DNA of 64,000 nucleotides, from contig NZ_JAVRIB010000005.1 in assembly GCF_031846275.1 (NCBI RefSeq), forward strand, positions 124,001-188,000. Reading direction: 5' to 3'. This document shows positions 41,800-50,159 of the stretch, piece after piece. The notes below the pieces were generated by a model, which was given only the letters and a program-made list of their open reading frames with translations, was not told where the DNA came from and did not search any database. The stretch comes from Spectribacter hydrogenoxidans. Lineage in GTDB: Bacteria > Pseudomonadota > Gammaproteobacteria > Nevskiales > Salinisphaeraceae. The position numbers and the translations under genes are program-made. Position 1 is the stretch's first letter, and each line of letters starts with the position of its first letter.

Positions 41800-42228
41800 C
41801 TAATCCACCAGCACTTCCACCCCGATACCGATGCCCGCGTCGCCATCCTTCGCGGCCGCACCGACATCGCCGTGCAGGCGCATCCGGTCCGATACCGGCA
41901 CGCCGGGGCCGGTCGCGGAAGACGACGTACCAATATCGGCGCCGTCGGCTGTCCGGCCCTGGCCGTTCACCATCGTGGGCCCAGCATCGCGCAGAGCCGA
42001 CAGGGCACTGCCACGGCCGTCCGGCACACTCTCCGGAAAACTCAGATCCAGTGATCGGGCGGGGCCGGCAGCCGGCGCGCGGTCCGGGGCCTCATCGATC
42101 CTCTCGCCCGCCAGCGGATCCACCGGCGTGGCAGTGGGACGGTTCTGCCACAGCCAGACATAGGCCGCTGCCAGCGCCAGCAGACACAGCAGCGGCAGGC
42201 GCCAACGCTGGCGGTATTCGGCCGTCAT
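41800..42228 (-). CDS. Uncharacterised membrane-anchored protein downstream of a thioesterase
   Basis: A 142-residue protein of no recognised family. A single N-terminal transmembrane helix (LPLLCLLALAAAYVWLW) is followed by a low-complexity region rich in Pro, Ala, Gly and Asp. The gene overlaps the thioesterase stop by 4 nt (ATGA), which supports it being real and translationally coupled. The C-terminal part would sit in the periplasm. Confidence 0.55.
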   Translation of the reverse strand: MTAEYRQRWRLPLLCLLALAAAYVWLWQNRPTATPVDPLAGERIDEAPDRAPAAGPARSLDLSFPESVPDGRGSALSALRDAGPTMVNGQGRTADGADIGTSSSATGPGVPVSDRMRLHGDVGAAAKDGDAGIGIGVEVLVD

Positions 42229-43010
42229 CGAGGCGCGATCAGCAGACTCTGGTCGCTGCGGCCGATGACGCCGGCTTCGTCATGCAGCCGGGTGTCGGCC
42301 AGGCCGATGCCGTTGGGCTGGGCACGGGTGCCAGCCTCCAGGGCCACCCATTCGCCGCGAGGCAGCCGATGCAGATAAACGGTGAGGTCCGGATTGACGA
42401 AGGTGAAGTGGCGGACGTCCAGCAACAGGCTCACGCCGTTGCCCGAATCGGCCGCCACCACCACGCGCTGCAGGGCCGAGGGCGCCTCGCCGGCCACCAG
42501 CGGCACCCGCATGCGCATCCAGGCAGTCACCCGGCCGGTGCCGAATTCGCCGGCGGCCAGGCGGGTTTCCATGGCCTGGTGGTAGCCGATGCCATCCGCA
42601 AAGAACGGGAACTCGAAGGCCGCCGCATCCGCCGGGGCGACGGGCCCCTCGGCCGCAGGCTGGGCGTCGGGTACGGTCATGGCCTGGGTGCGCATGGCCA
42701 GAGCACGGGCACGGATCAGCGGCGGACCGCCGGGCGCCGCCAGCACGGCCTCGATCAGATAGAGCTTGCGTCCGGCATGCGTCACCTCGGTGGTCACGGC
42801 GAGCGGGCCGATGGGCACCGGGCGCAACAGGTCGAAGGTGAGGCGCGCCACCTGCATGGCCGAATCGACCGGCAGGGCCTGCTCGATCGCCCGCGCCATC
42901 AATGCAGCCGGCGGGCCGCCGTGCTGATGATCCGGGCTCCAGGGCCCACGCGTCAGCCCGGTGGCGATGAAATGCTCGGCGTCGGTTTCGAAGAAGGCGT
43001 CGGCGGTCAT
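42225..43010 (-). CDS. Acyl-CoA thioesterase-family protein (double hot-dog)
   Basis: A 261-residue protein of the TesB-like thioesterase family. The N-terminal hot-dog unit contains WSPDHQHGGPPAALMARAIEQ and the second unit contains TFVNPDLTVYLHRLPRGEWVALE, the form seen in acyl-CoA thioesterase II relatives. It is predicted to hydrolyse acyl-CoA to free fatty acid, though substrate length is unknown. It is divergent from the desaturase gene across 110-150 bp, a pairing consistent with fatty-acid remodelling. Confidence 0.85.
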   Translation of the reverse strand: MTADAFFETDAEHFIATGLTRGPWSPDHQHGGPPAALMARAIEQALPVDSAMQVARLTFDLLRPVPIGPLAVTTEVTHAGRKLYLIEAVLAAPGGPPLIRARALAMRTQAMTVPDAQPAAEGPVAPADAAAFEFPFFADGIGYHQAMETRLAAGEFGTGRVTAWMRMRVPLVAGEAPSALQRVVVAADSGNGVSLLLDVRHFTFVNPDLTVYLHRLPRGEWVALEAGTRAQPNGIGLADTRLHDEAGVIGRSDQSLLIAPR

Positions 43011-43102
43011 GATTGGAGCAGTCAGGGTGGGAATTCAGGCGCATCGAGGCAACGACCGGCCGCGTAATATGCCATACTTATCGGCTTGATCGAGGCATTC
43101 AA

Positions 43103-43131
43103 TTGCAAATCATTCTCAAATGGCTGACAAT
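43103..43131 (+). promoter_or_regulatory. Desaturase promoter with a Fur-like box
   Basis: A -35 TTGCAA and -10 GACAAT lie 17 bp apart. A Fur-like site (43104-43118, 11 of 14 matches in the 7-1-7 model) covers the -35. Transcription would begin near 43138, which rules out the ATG at 43120 as the start codon. Confidence 0.5.
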
Positions 43132-43161
43132 TCAGCCGATAACCGTTTCCGACCATTTTGC

Positions 43162-44361
43162 ATGAGTAACACCGTGACCGACTCCCGCAAGTACCCCGCC
43201 AATCCCGACCTCAGCGACGACTTCAGCTGGCGCGAATTCATCCCGTTTGCGCTGCTGCACGTGGCGCTGGTCGGCATCTGGTGGACCGGCTTCACCTGGC
43301 AGGCCGTGACCCTGTGCGTGGCCCTGTACGTGCTGCGCGTGTTCGGCATCACCGGCGGCTATCACCGCTACTTTTCCCATCGCGGCTACAAGACCAGCCG
43401 CGGATTCCAGTTCGTAATGGCCTTCCTGGGCGCCACCGCGCTGCAGAAGGGACCGCTCTGGTGGGCCGCCAAGCACCGTGAGCACCATCGCGATTCGGAC
43501 ATGCCGGCAGATGCCCATTCGCCGCGTCAGTACGGGTTGTTCGACGCCCACGTCGGCTGGGTCTACCGCAAGGCCCGTTCCAGCCCCGACCTGGACCTGA
43601 TTCAGGATTTCTCCAAGTACCCGGAAATCCGCTGGCTGGAAAAGAACCAGTTCGCGCCCGGACTGCTGCTGGCCATTGCCTGCTTCTTCATCGCCGGCTG
43701 GCCGGGCGTGTTCGTGGGCTTCATCCTGTCCACGGTGCTGGTCTACCACGCCACCTTCACGGTGAACTCGCTCAACCACGTGATCGGCCGTCAGCGCTAT
43801 CTGACCGGTGATGACTCCCGCAACAACTGGCTGCTGGCGATCATCACCATGGGCGAGGGCTGGCACAACAACCACCACTACTATCCCTCCACCGCCCGCA
43901 ACGGTTTCTTCTGGTGGGAGTTCGACCTGACTTACTACTTCCTCAAGGCTCTGGCCGCGGTAGGCCTGGTCTGGGACCTGCGCCAGCCGCCGAAGTCGAT
44001 CCTGGCCAACGAGAAGGCGCCCACCCAGAAGATCATCGACAAGTGCGCGGTGTACATCGCCGACGGCTTCTCGGTGGACCGCATCAGCGCCAACATCCGC
44101 CAGCGCTGGGAAGGCAGCCACCGGCTGGAGGATCTGCGGCACCTGGCCCACCGCAAATGGGAGGAAGCCGAGGCCTACCTGTCGGAAATCGACCTGCCGG
44201 AATTGCCCAGCCTGGAGGAACTCAAGGCCCGCGCCCACCGCAAGTTCAAGGTCCGGCACGAAGCGCTGGACCACGCCATCGAACGGGCCCACGAGATGCT
44301 CACCCACGCGGTGTCCCGGCACCTGCTGGAGAGTCTGCGGCGCCAGCCACAGCCGGCCTGA
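43162..44361 (+). CDS. Stearoyl-CoA/acyl-CoA delta-9 desaturase-type membrane enzyme
   Basis: A 399-residue membrane di-iron desaturase. The three His boxes are HRYFSH near residue 66, HREHHRDSD near 105 and HNNHHYYP near 240, in the acyl-CoA desaturase (DesC/SCD) arrangement. Transmembrane helices flank them. A C-terminal extension of about 110 residues is helical and charged (KWEEAEAYLSEIDLPELPSLEEL) and unusual for the core enzyme. The reaction needs electrons from ferredoxin or a reductase such as Fpr. The start at MSNTVTD fits the promoter better than the upstream ATG. Confidence 0.9.
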   Translation: MSNTVTDSRKYPANPDLSDDFSWREFIPFALLHVALVGIWWTGFTWQAVTLCVALYVLRVFGITGGYHRYFSHRGYKTSRGFQFVMAFLGATALQKGPLWWAAKHREHHRDSDMPADAHSPRQYGLFDAHVGWVYRKARSSPDLDLIQDFSKYPEIRWLEKNQFAPGLLLAIACFFIAGWPGVFVGFILSTVLVYHATFTVNSLNHVIGRQRYLTGDDSRNNWLLAIITMGEGWHNNHHYYPSTARNGFFWWEFDLTYYFLKALAAVGLVWDLRQPPKSILANEKAPTQKIIDKCAVYIADGFSVDRISANIRQRWEGSHRLEDLRHLAHRKWEEAEAYLSEIDLPELPSLEELKARAHRKFKVRHEALDHAIERAHEMLTHAVSRHLLESLRRQPQPA

Positions 44362-44383
44362 TTCCGGCCGCACCCGACCCCTG

Positions 44384-44413
44384 AAAGGCCCTTCCCCGGG
44401 AAGGGCCTTTTCT
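44384..44413 (+). terminator. Intrinsic terminator of the desaturase gene
   Basis: A perfect 13-bp stem (AAAGGCCCTTCCC with its complement) ends in TTTT then CTT, 23 bp beyond the stop codon. Confidence 0.9.
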
Positions 44414-44474
44414 TGTCCGAGCCTGCCGCCGGGCCCGGCTATGCTGGCACCCGTCGCACAACATCATCACGCCC

Positions 44475-45383
44475 ATGTCACGCCGCCGCCCCCTGCTACG
44501 AACTCTGGTCCGCCGCACCATCCAGCCGATGATGTCGCCGCACGTGCCGGTCGGCCTGCGCCGGACCTGGATGGCGGCCATGGCTCGCACCAATCCCTGC
44601 CCGCGCGGCGTTCGCCACTCGCGCACCCGGATCGATTGCCTCCCGCTGGAGACACTGGCGCCGATCGAGGCCGGGCCGGAAACCATTCTCTACCTGCATG
44701 GCGGGGGCTACGTGTTCGGCTCGCCGGCCACCCACCGCGCCCTGACCGGCCATCTGGCCCTGGCAACCCGGGCCACGGTGCGGGTACCCGATTACCGGCT
44801 GGCGCCGGAACATCCCTTCCCGGCCGCCCGCGATGACGCGCTGGCGGCCTATCGCTGGCTGCTGGATCGCGGGATCGAGTCGGCCCGCATTCTGATTGCC
44901 GGCGACTCGGCCGGCGGCGGGCTGGCGCTATCCACCGCGATGGCGCTGCGGGAAGCCAACCTGCCGCAACCCGCCGGCCTGGCGCTGATCTCGCCCTGGG
45001 CCGATCTCACCGGGTCGGGCAGAAGCATGATCACCCGGGCCACGGTCGATCCGATGCTGACCACCGGTTTCGCCGCCTATGCGGCCAGGACCTATGCCGG
45101 CGACCGGCCGCTGGACGATCCGGGGCTATCGCCGCAATTCGGGGATTTCCACGGCCTGCCGCCGATGCTGGTGCACCTGGCCGACGACGAAATCCTGGTC
45201 TCGGAAGGGCTGGCGACAGTCAAGGCGGCGCGGGCGGCCGGCGTGCCGGTGACGCTCACCCGATTCCCGGGCCTCTGGCACGTATTCCATCTGCATGCCG
45301 GCCTGTTGCCGGAGGCCGACGCAGCGCTGCAGGAAATCGCGGACTTCGCCCGCGCCTGCTGGCAGGGTCACGCGATCGGCTAG
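44475..45383 (+). CDS. Alpha/beta hydrolase, hormone-sensitive-lipase (family IV) esterase
   Basis: A 302-residue esterase or lipase. LYLHGGGYVFGS carries the HGGG oxyanion motif, GDSAGGGLAL the nucleophile Ser, and the C-terminal PGLWHVFHLH the catalytic His; VHLADDEIL supplies the acid. All are typical of family IV carboxylesterases acting on short to medium acyl esters. No signal peptide is seen, so it is cytoplasmic. Its stop codon overlaps that of the convergent MATE gene in a shared CTAG. Confidence 0.9.
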   Translation: MSRRRPLLRTLVRRTIQPMMSPHVPVGLRRTWMAAMARTNPCPRGVRHSRTRIDCLPLETLAPIEAGPETILYLHGGGYVFGSPATHRALTGHLALATRATVRVPDYRLAPEHPFPAARDDALAAYRWLLDRGIESARILIAGDSAGGGLALSTAMALREANLPQPAGLALISPWADLTGSGRSMITRATVDPMLTTGFAAYAARTYAGDRPLDDPGLSPQFGDFHGLPPMLVHLADDEILVSEGLATVKAARAAGVPVTLTRFPGLWHVFHLHAGLLPEADAALQEIADFARACWQGHAIG

Positions 45384-46714
45384 ACCTCGATCCGCTGCCA
45401 CCCGCGCCGCTGCCAGAGCCAGGCAAAGACCAGCGTCTGCAGTACCCGGGAACCGATGAAGACCAGCCAGATCGCCAGCAACCCCAGGCCCCACTGCGTA
45501 CCCATCAGCCAGGCCAGCGGCAGGAAGAACAGCCATTGCAGGCCCAGCGCCACCCGCATCACCGGCCCGGTGGCCCCGGCGCCGAGCAGGCCGTGCATCA
45601 GGATCAGACCGATGCCATCGACCGCGATGCCCGCCCCGATGATGCGTAGCGGCAGACGCCCCAGATCCAGTAGATCCGGCTGGTGCAGGAACACGCCCAG
45701 TATCAGATCCGGCACCAGCAGCATGGGCGCGCCCAGCAGCGCCAGCACCAGGCCACCCACGCGTACCACGTCCCAGCCCCAGCGATGCGCCTCGGCCGGA
45801 TCCCGACGCCCCAGGGACTGCCCCACCAGGGAGGCCGCCGCCAGCCCCAGCCCGATGGCCGGCAGCACCGCCACCAGGGTCACGTTGATCAGCACGTTGG
45901 CCACCGCCAGTTCGCGCGTGCCCACCTGGGCCAGGATCCAGAACAGCGCCGTGAGCCCGGCCGCGAACAGGAACTGCTGCGCGGAGGCCGGCAGGCTCAG
46001 CCGCCACTGACGACCCAGTTGCCGCCAGTCGGGACGCCGGTGCAGAAAGCCGGCGGCATCGGCCCGCCGACGCGCCAGGCGGAAATAGATCAGCGTGCCC
46101 AGGACCGTGCTGGCCGCGGTACCGATGCCCGCCCCCAGCGTGCCCAGGGCCGGAATCCCCGGTACGCCGAAAATCAGCAGGTAACTGATCACGATGTTGG
46201 CGGTGTGCATCACCAGCAGGGTGTAGAGATACAGCCGCGGCTGGTCCACCGCGCTCCAGTAGCCCCGGAACGAGAAGTTCATCCCCACCGCCGCTACCGC
46301 CAGGCAACGGGCCTGTAGGTAGGGCGTGCCCTCGCGCACCACCGCCGCGTCCTCGTTGAGGGCGGCAAAGATATCCGGCGCGAAAATGAACACCACCACG
46401 CTGATCGGCAGGCCCAGCAGCAGCGCCAGCAGCAGCCCGCCGTTGAGCGGCACCGCGGTCTCGTCGAACCGACCCTCGCCGTAGCGGCGGGCGGCGATCG
46501 CCTGTACCCCGGTGGACAGGCCGATCACCATGGCCACCGCCATGAAACTCAGGAAACTGGCCATGCCCACCGCTGCCAGCGCCGCCGGTCCCAGCGCGCC
46601 GACCATGGCGGTGTCGACCAGATTGAGCAGATTCTGCGAGGTCATCCCACCCACGATGGGCAGCGCCAGGACCAGAATCCGGCGGGTGCGCGGCGATGGC
46701 GGCAGCATCGGCAT
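45380..46714 (-). CDS. MATE-family multidrug/sodium or proton-coupled efflux transporter
   Basis: A 444-residue polytopic membrane protein with twelve predicted helices and the MATE start pattern LALPIVGGMTSQNLLNLVDTAMVGALG, of the DinF/NorM broad group. It exports cationic compounds at the expense of an ion gradient. A longer frame upstream to 46876 has no family features, so MPMLPPS is chosen as start. It is divergent from ppx. Confidence 0.9.
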   Translation of the reverse strand: MPMLPPSPRTRRILVLALPIVGGMTSQNLLNLVDTAMVGALGPAALAAVGMASFLSFMAVAMVIGLSTGVQAIAARRYGEGRFDETAVPLNGGLLLALLLGLPISVVVFIFAPDIFAALNEDAAVVREGTPYLQARCLAVAAVGMNFSFRGYWSAVDQPRLYLYTLLVMHTANIVISYLLIFGVPGIPALGTLGAGIGTAASTVLGTLIYFRLARRRADAAGFLHRRPDWRQLGRQWRLSLPASAQQFLFAAGLTALFWILAQVGTRELAVANVLINVTLVAVLPAIGLGLAAASLVGQSLGRRDPAEAHRWGWDVVRVGGLVLALLGAPMLLVPDLILGVFLHQPDLLDLGRLPLRIIGAGIAVDGIGLILMHGLLGAGATGPVMRVALGLQWLFFLPLAWLMGTQWGLGLLAIWLVFIGSRVLQTLVFAWLWQRRGWQRIEV

Positions 46715-46805
46715 GCCGGGATGATACGCGGGCTGTGGCTGCGACGGCCTTCGTTTTTTGCTTACACTCGGGCGCCAGCCGCTACCCCACCGTGACCCCC
46801 ATCCC

Positions 46806-48323
46806 ATGACAGCCGCCTCCGGGCCCAATGCCAAACAACCCACCGCCAGCGTCGCCGCGGTGGATCTCGGGTCCAACAGCTTTCACATGGTGGTGGCACG
46901 GGCCGCGGGCAGCGAGCTGCATGTGATGGACCGGCTCAAGGAATCGGTCCGGCTGGCGGCCGGGCTGGACAAGCGCCGCCGACTGTCCGCCGAAGCCCGT
47001 GACCGGGCGCTGGATTGCCTGGCCCGGTTCGGCCAGCGGCTGCGGCATCTGCCGCGCGGGCGGGTACGTGCCGTGGGCACCAACACCCTGCGCCGGGCCC
47101 GCAACGCCGACGAGTTCCTGGCCGACGCCGAACAGGCGCTGGGCCATCCGATCGAAATCATCTACGGCGCGGAAGAAGCCCGCCTGATCTACGGCGGGGT
47201 GGCGCGGGACCTGGCCGCGGAAGTGCCCCGCCGGCTGGTAGTCGATATCGGGGGCGGCTCCACCGAACTGATCATCGGCGAGCACGCCGAGCCGACGCTG
47301 ATCGAGAGCGTGTCGCTCGGGGCCGTGGTACACACGCAGCGGCATTTCGCCGACGGCCGGGTATCGGCCCCCGACTGGACCGCCGCGGTACTGGATGCCC
47401 AGGTCGAGCTGGAGCCGCTGATCCGCGACTATCGCGAAGCCGGCTGGGACATCGCGGTCGGCGCTTCCGGCAGCATCAAGGCCGTTCAGAAGGTATGCGT
47501 CAGCGCCGGCTGGTGCGAGGAAACGATCACCGCCGGCGCCCTGCGAAAGCTGGGCAAGACGCTGGTCAAGACCGGCCGGGTCGATCCCGACAAGCTGCCC
47601 GGCCTGTCCGGCGAACGCGCACCCATCTTCGCCGGCGGCGCGGCCGTACTCAGCGCCATCTTCGACGGCCTGGGCGTGGAGGCCATGCAGGTCTCCGACA
47701 AGGCCCTGCGCGAAGGACTGCTGCTGGATCTGCTCGGCCGGCTGGAACACCACGATGTGCGCGATGCCACGGTCGAGGCCGCCTGCGCCCGTTACGGGGT
47801 CGACGCCGCCCACGCCCGGCGGGTGGCCGGCACCGCGGCGCGCCTGTGCGAGGACACCGGCGACTGGATTGCCGACGAAGCGGACCGGCACCTGCTGCAC
47901 TGGGCCGGACAGCTACACGAGATCGGCCTCACCATCGCCCACAAGGGCTACCACAAGCACGGCGAATACATCGTCCGCAACGCCGACCTGCAGGGATTTT
48001 CCAAGTCGGATCAGGCGGTACTGGCCACCCTCATCCGACTGCATCGCGGCAAGTTCCGCGACAACCTGATCGAGTCGCTGCCCGCCGCGCAGCGGCCGGT
48101 CGCCGCACGCCTGGCGGTGCTGCTACGTCTGGCCGTGCTGCTTCATCGCGGACGCGACCCCCGGGCCAGCCGGCCGCCGGTGTCACTGGACGTCACCGGC
48201 AAGCGCCTGCAGCTCCACTGCGACCCCGACTGGCTGGCCGAGCACCCGCTCACCCGGGCCGACCTGGAGCGGGAACAGGCCTACCTCGATCGGCCCGGCT
48301 TCCGGCTGATCATCGACGAATAG
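46806..48323 (+). CDS. ppx: Exopolyphosphatase / pppGpp phosphohydrolase
   Basis: A 505-residue Ppx/GppA enzyme that trims polyphosphate (or converts pppGpp to ppGpp). The ASKHA fold is marked by AAVDLGSNSFHMVV at the N-terminus, GTNTLRRARN near residue 96 and VVDIGGGSTELIIG near 145. The C-terminal HD-type domain contains AGQLHEIGLTIAHKGYHKHGEYI. Ppx and GppA cannot be told apart with certainty from sequence. ppk lies 1.8 kb downstream on the same strand, but three minus-strand genes intervene, so they are separate units. Confidence 0.92.
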   Translation: MTAASGPNAKQPTASVAAVDLGSNSFHMVVARAAGSELHVMDRLKESVRLAAGLDKRRRLSAEARDRALDCLARFGQRLRHLPRGRVRAVGTNTLRRARNADEFLADAEQALGHPIEIIYGAEEARLIYGGVARDLAAEVPRRLVVDIGGGSTELIIGEHAEPTLIESVSLGAVVHTQRHFADGRVSAPDWTAAVLDAQVELEPLIRDYREAGWDIAVGASGSIKAVQKVCVSAGWCEETITAGALRKLGKTLVKTGRVDPDKLPGLSGERAPIFAGGAAVLSAIFDGLGVEAMQVSDKALREGLLLDLLGRLEHHDVRDATVEAACARYGVDAAHARRVAGTAARLCEDTGDWIADEADRHLLHWAGQLHEIGLTIAHKGYHKHGEYIVRNADLQGFSKSDQAVLATLIRLHRGKFRDNLIESLPAAQRPVAARLAVLLRLAVLLHRGRDPRASRPPVSLDVTGKRLQLHCDPDWLAEHPLTRADLEREQAYLDRPGFRLIIDE

Positions 48324-48368
48324 CCGACGCGGATCACCGATGGCGGGGAATGGGTCCGGGCGTCCCCG

Positions 48369-48806
48369 TCAGAAATGCTGTTCCAGCAGGCCCTGGATTT
48401 CCGGGGTCGCATGCCGGGCCCAGTTCTTGTCGAGGGTCTGGGTCACGCAGTGGCGGGTGGGGCCGTCCAGCTTGTCGCGCAGACGGCCCAGAAATGCCGG
48501 GGCGGCCACCAGCACCAGGCGTTCGAACCGGTTCTGCGTGCGGCCCTCGTGCAGGGTATCCGCCACTTCCCGGGCAAACCGCTTGGCCTCCTGCTGCGAG
48601 GGGGTGGTGGACCAGTCCGACGCGTGGCTGGTGCGACCGCTGCTTTCCTGCTGCTCGCCGCGACCACCAGTTTTCAGGTCACCATGATGGAGCCGCGATT
48701 CCGGGTGCGCCAGACCCTGCAATTCCGCCAGCGGCTGCCAGCGGCCGTCCCGTTCGAAGATGCGGGCCCGCGCCGAGTCCGCGACCACTATCCATGTTCG
48801 GTGCAT
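48369..48806 (-). CDS. Host-attachment-type protein (AtsE/PF10116-like)
   Basis: A 145-residue protein that begins MHRTWIVVADSARARIFE, the signature of the family annotated as required for attachment to host cells, and ends with a conserved helix near LDKNWARHATPEIQ. Despite the name, its biochemical role is unknown. The start has a very strong AGGAGG. It may be a stress or surface-related factor; no host interaction is implied by this sequence. Confidence 0.8.
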   Translation of the reverse strand: MHRTWIVVADSARARIFERDGRWQPLAELQGLAHPESRLHHGDLKTGGRGEQQESSGRTSHASDWSTTPSQQEAKRFAREVADTLHEGRTQNRFERLVLVAAPAFLGRLRDKLDGPTRHCVTQTLDKNWARHATPEIQGLLEQHF

Positions 48807-48916
48807 GCGAGCTCCTCCTATCGCCGGATAACGGCGGCGGCTACCCGGTGGGACAGCCGCCGCCTTCCATGGCTGTGACCCGCTCGCCGCCGGCCGTGTT
48901 CCCGCCCCCCGCGTCT

Positions 48917-49291
48917 TCAGCCGCGCCAGACCGCCACCGCCAGACACAACCACCCGGCAATCAGTAACAGCCCGCCGAACGGCGTGACCGCGCCGAGCAA
49001 GCGCACACCCGTCAGCGCCAGCGCATACAGGCTGCCGGAAAACACCAGCACGCCCAACGCAAACGTGACGCCCGCGGCATTCAGCCACGCACCGGCCAGG
49101 CGCGCTGCCAGCAGCCCCACGGCAAGCAGGGCCAGCGCATGCCAGAACTGATACTGCACCGCCGTTTCCCACACGCGCAGCATCTCCGGTGACAGGCGAT
49201 CCTGCATGGCATGGGCCCCGAAGGCCCCGAGTAGCACGCCGAGCAGGCCGTAGACACTACCTGCCAGCAGCACAAATTGCCCCGTATTCAT
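48917..49291 (-). CDS. DUF423 small membrane protein (YgdD-like)
   Basis: A 124-residue inner-membrane protein with about four transmembrane helices. The conserved GAFGAHAMQDRLSPEML region and the C-terminal helices are typical of DUF423. The function is unknown. The start overlaps the stop of the PhzF-like gene by 4 nt (ATGA), so the two are co-translated. Confidence 0.85.
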   Translation of the reverse strand: MNTGQFVLLAGSVYGLLGVLLGAFGAHAMQDRLSPEMLRVWETAVQYQFWHALALLAVGLLAARLAGAWLNAAGVTFALGVLVFSGSLYALALTGVRLLGAVTPFGGLLLIAGWLCLAVAVWRG

Positions 49292-50103
49292 GGCCGATCC
49301 TCCGGCACCGTGATGGCGCCCGTCATGTAAAGCACCGCCTGGCCGGCGACCAGCACCCGGTCACCGGCGATCTCGCAGCGTAGAAACCCGCCGCGCCGCG
49401 ACAGTTGACGGGCGGCAAGACTATCGCGGCCCAGCCGAGCTGCCCAGAACGGGGCCAGCATGCAGTGGGCCGAGCCGGTGACCGGGTCCTCGTCGACCCC
49501 GAAATTGGGCGCGAAGTAGCGCGACACGAAATCCACGCCGGCTTCATCGCCGGGCGCGGTGACGATCACGCCGCGGTCGGGCAGGCGCGAGAGTGCGCGC
49601 GGGTCCGGCTCCAGGGAGCGGATGGTGGCGGCATCCGGATAGCGCAGCAGCCAGTTGGGGCCCGCCCGCACTTCCGCCGGTACCACGCCCATGGCATCAA
49701 CCAGCGCGGCCGGCGGCTCGGAGGGGGCAATGTCGTGGGCCGGCAGGTCCAGCTGCAACCAGTCGGCCTCGCGGGTGACCCGCAGCCTGCCGCTGTGGCG
49801 GGTGTCGAACTCGATCTCGTCGCCGGCCTCGCGCCGGCAATGCCACAGCACGAAGGCACTAGCCAGGGTGGCGTGGCCGCACAGGACCACCTCGGTGGTG
49901 GGGGTGAACCAGCGCAGTTCCCAGCGGGACCCGGCCGGGACCAGATAGGCGGTTTCGGCGAGATTGTTCTCGGCGGCAATTGCCTGCAGCAGGGTGTCGG
50001 CGGGCCACTGCTCCAGCAGGACCACGGCCGCGGGGTTGCCCGCGAAAGGCCGGTCGGTGAAGGCATCCACCTGGTAGAGGGGCAACTGAGTCGTTACTGT
50101 CAT
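49288..50103 (-). CDS. PhzF-family isomerase/epimerase-like protein
   Basis: A 271-residue protein of the PhzF fold. LYQVDAFTDRPFAGNPAAVVL opens it, followed by NNLAETAYLVP, which contains the proposed catalytic Glu, and EVVLCGHATLASA, then GVDEDPVTGSAHCMLAPFWA in the second domain. Members isomerise small carboxylic compounds; only PhzF itself makes phenazines, and no other phenazine gene is present here. The start codon lies inside the Pho box of ppk, so PhoB binding could affect this gene. Confidence 0.88.
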   Translation of the reverse strand: MTVTTQLPLYQVDAFTDRPFAGNPAAVVLLEQWPADTLLQAIAAENNLAETAYLVPAGSRWELRWFTPTTEVVLCGHATLASAFVLWHCRREAGDEIEFDTRHSGRLRVTREADWLQLDLPAHDIAPSEPPAALVDAMGVVPAEVRAGPNWLLRYPDAATIRSLEPDPRALSRLPDRGVIVTAPGDEAGVDFVSRYFAPNFGVDEDPVTGSAHCMLAPFWAARLGRDSLAARQLSRRGGFLRCEIAGDRVLVAGQAVLYMTGAITVPEDRP

Positions 50104-50114
50104 TTCACTGTCAC
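50097..50114 (+). promoter_or_regulatory. Pho box before ppk
   Basis: CTGTCAT-N4-CTGTCAC gives two direct 7-bp repeats spaced 11 bp apart, the canonical PhoB site. A -10-like TACACT (50126-50131) begins 11 bp after the box, the spacing seen in PhoB-activated promoters. The ppk start codon follows 28 bp later. Confidence 0.85.
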
Positions 50115-50159
50115 AAGGAAGCACATACACTTGTCGGCTGTACCGAGCGCGCGCCCATC

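Noticed and set aside
47015..48967. 650-codon frame in the ppx region
   Set aside because: It is a shifted reading of ppx and neighbours without any motif.
49288..50103. Phenazine biosynthesis locus
   Set aside because: Only a PhzF-fold protein is present; no other phenazine gene is nearby.
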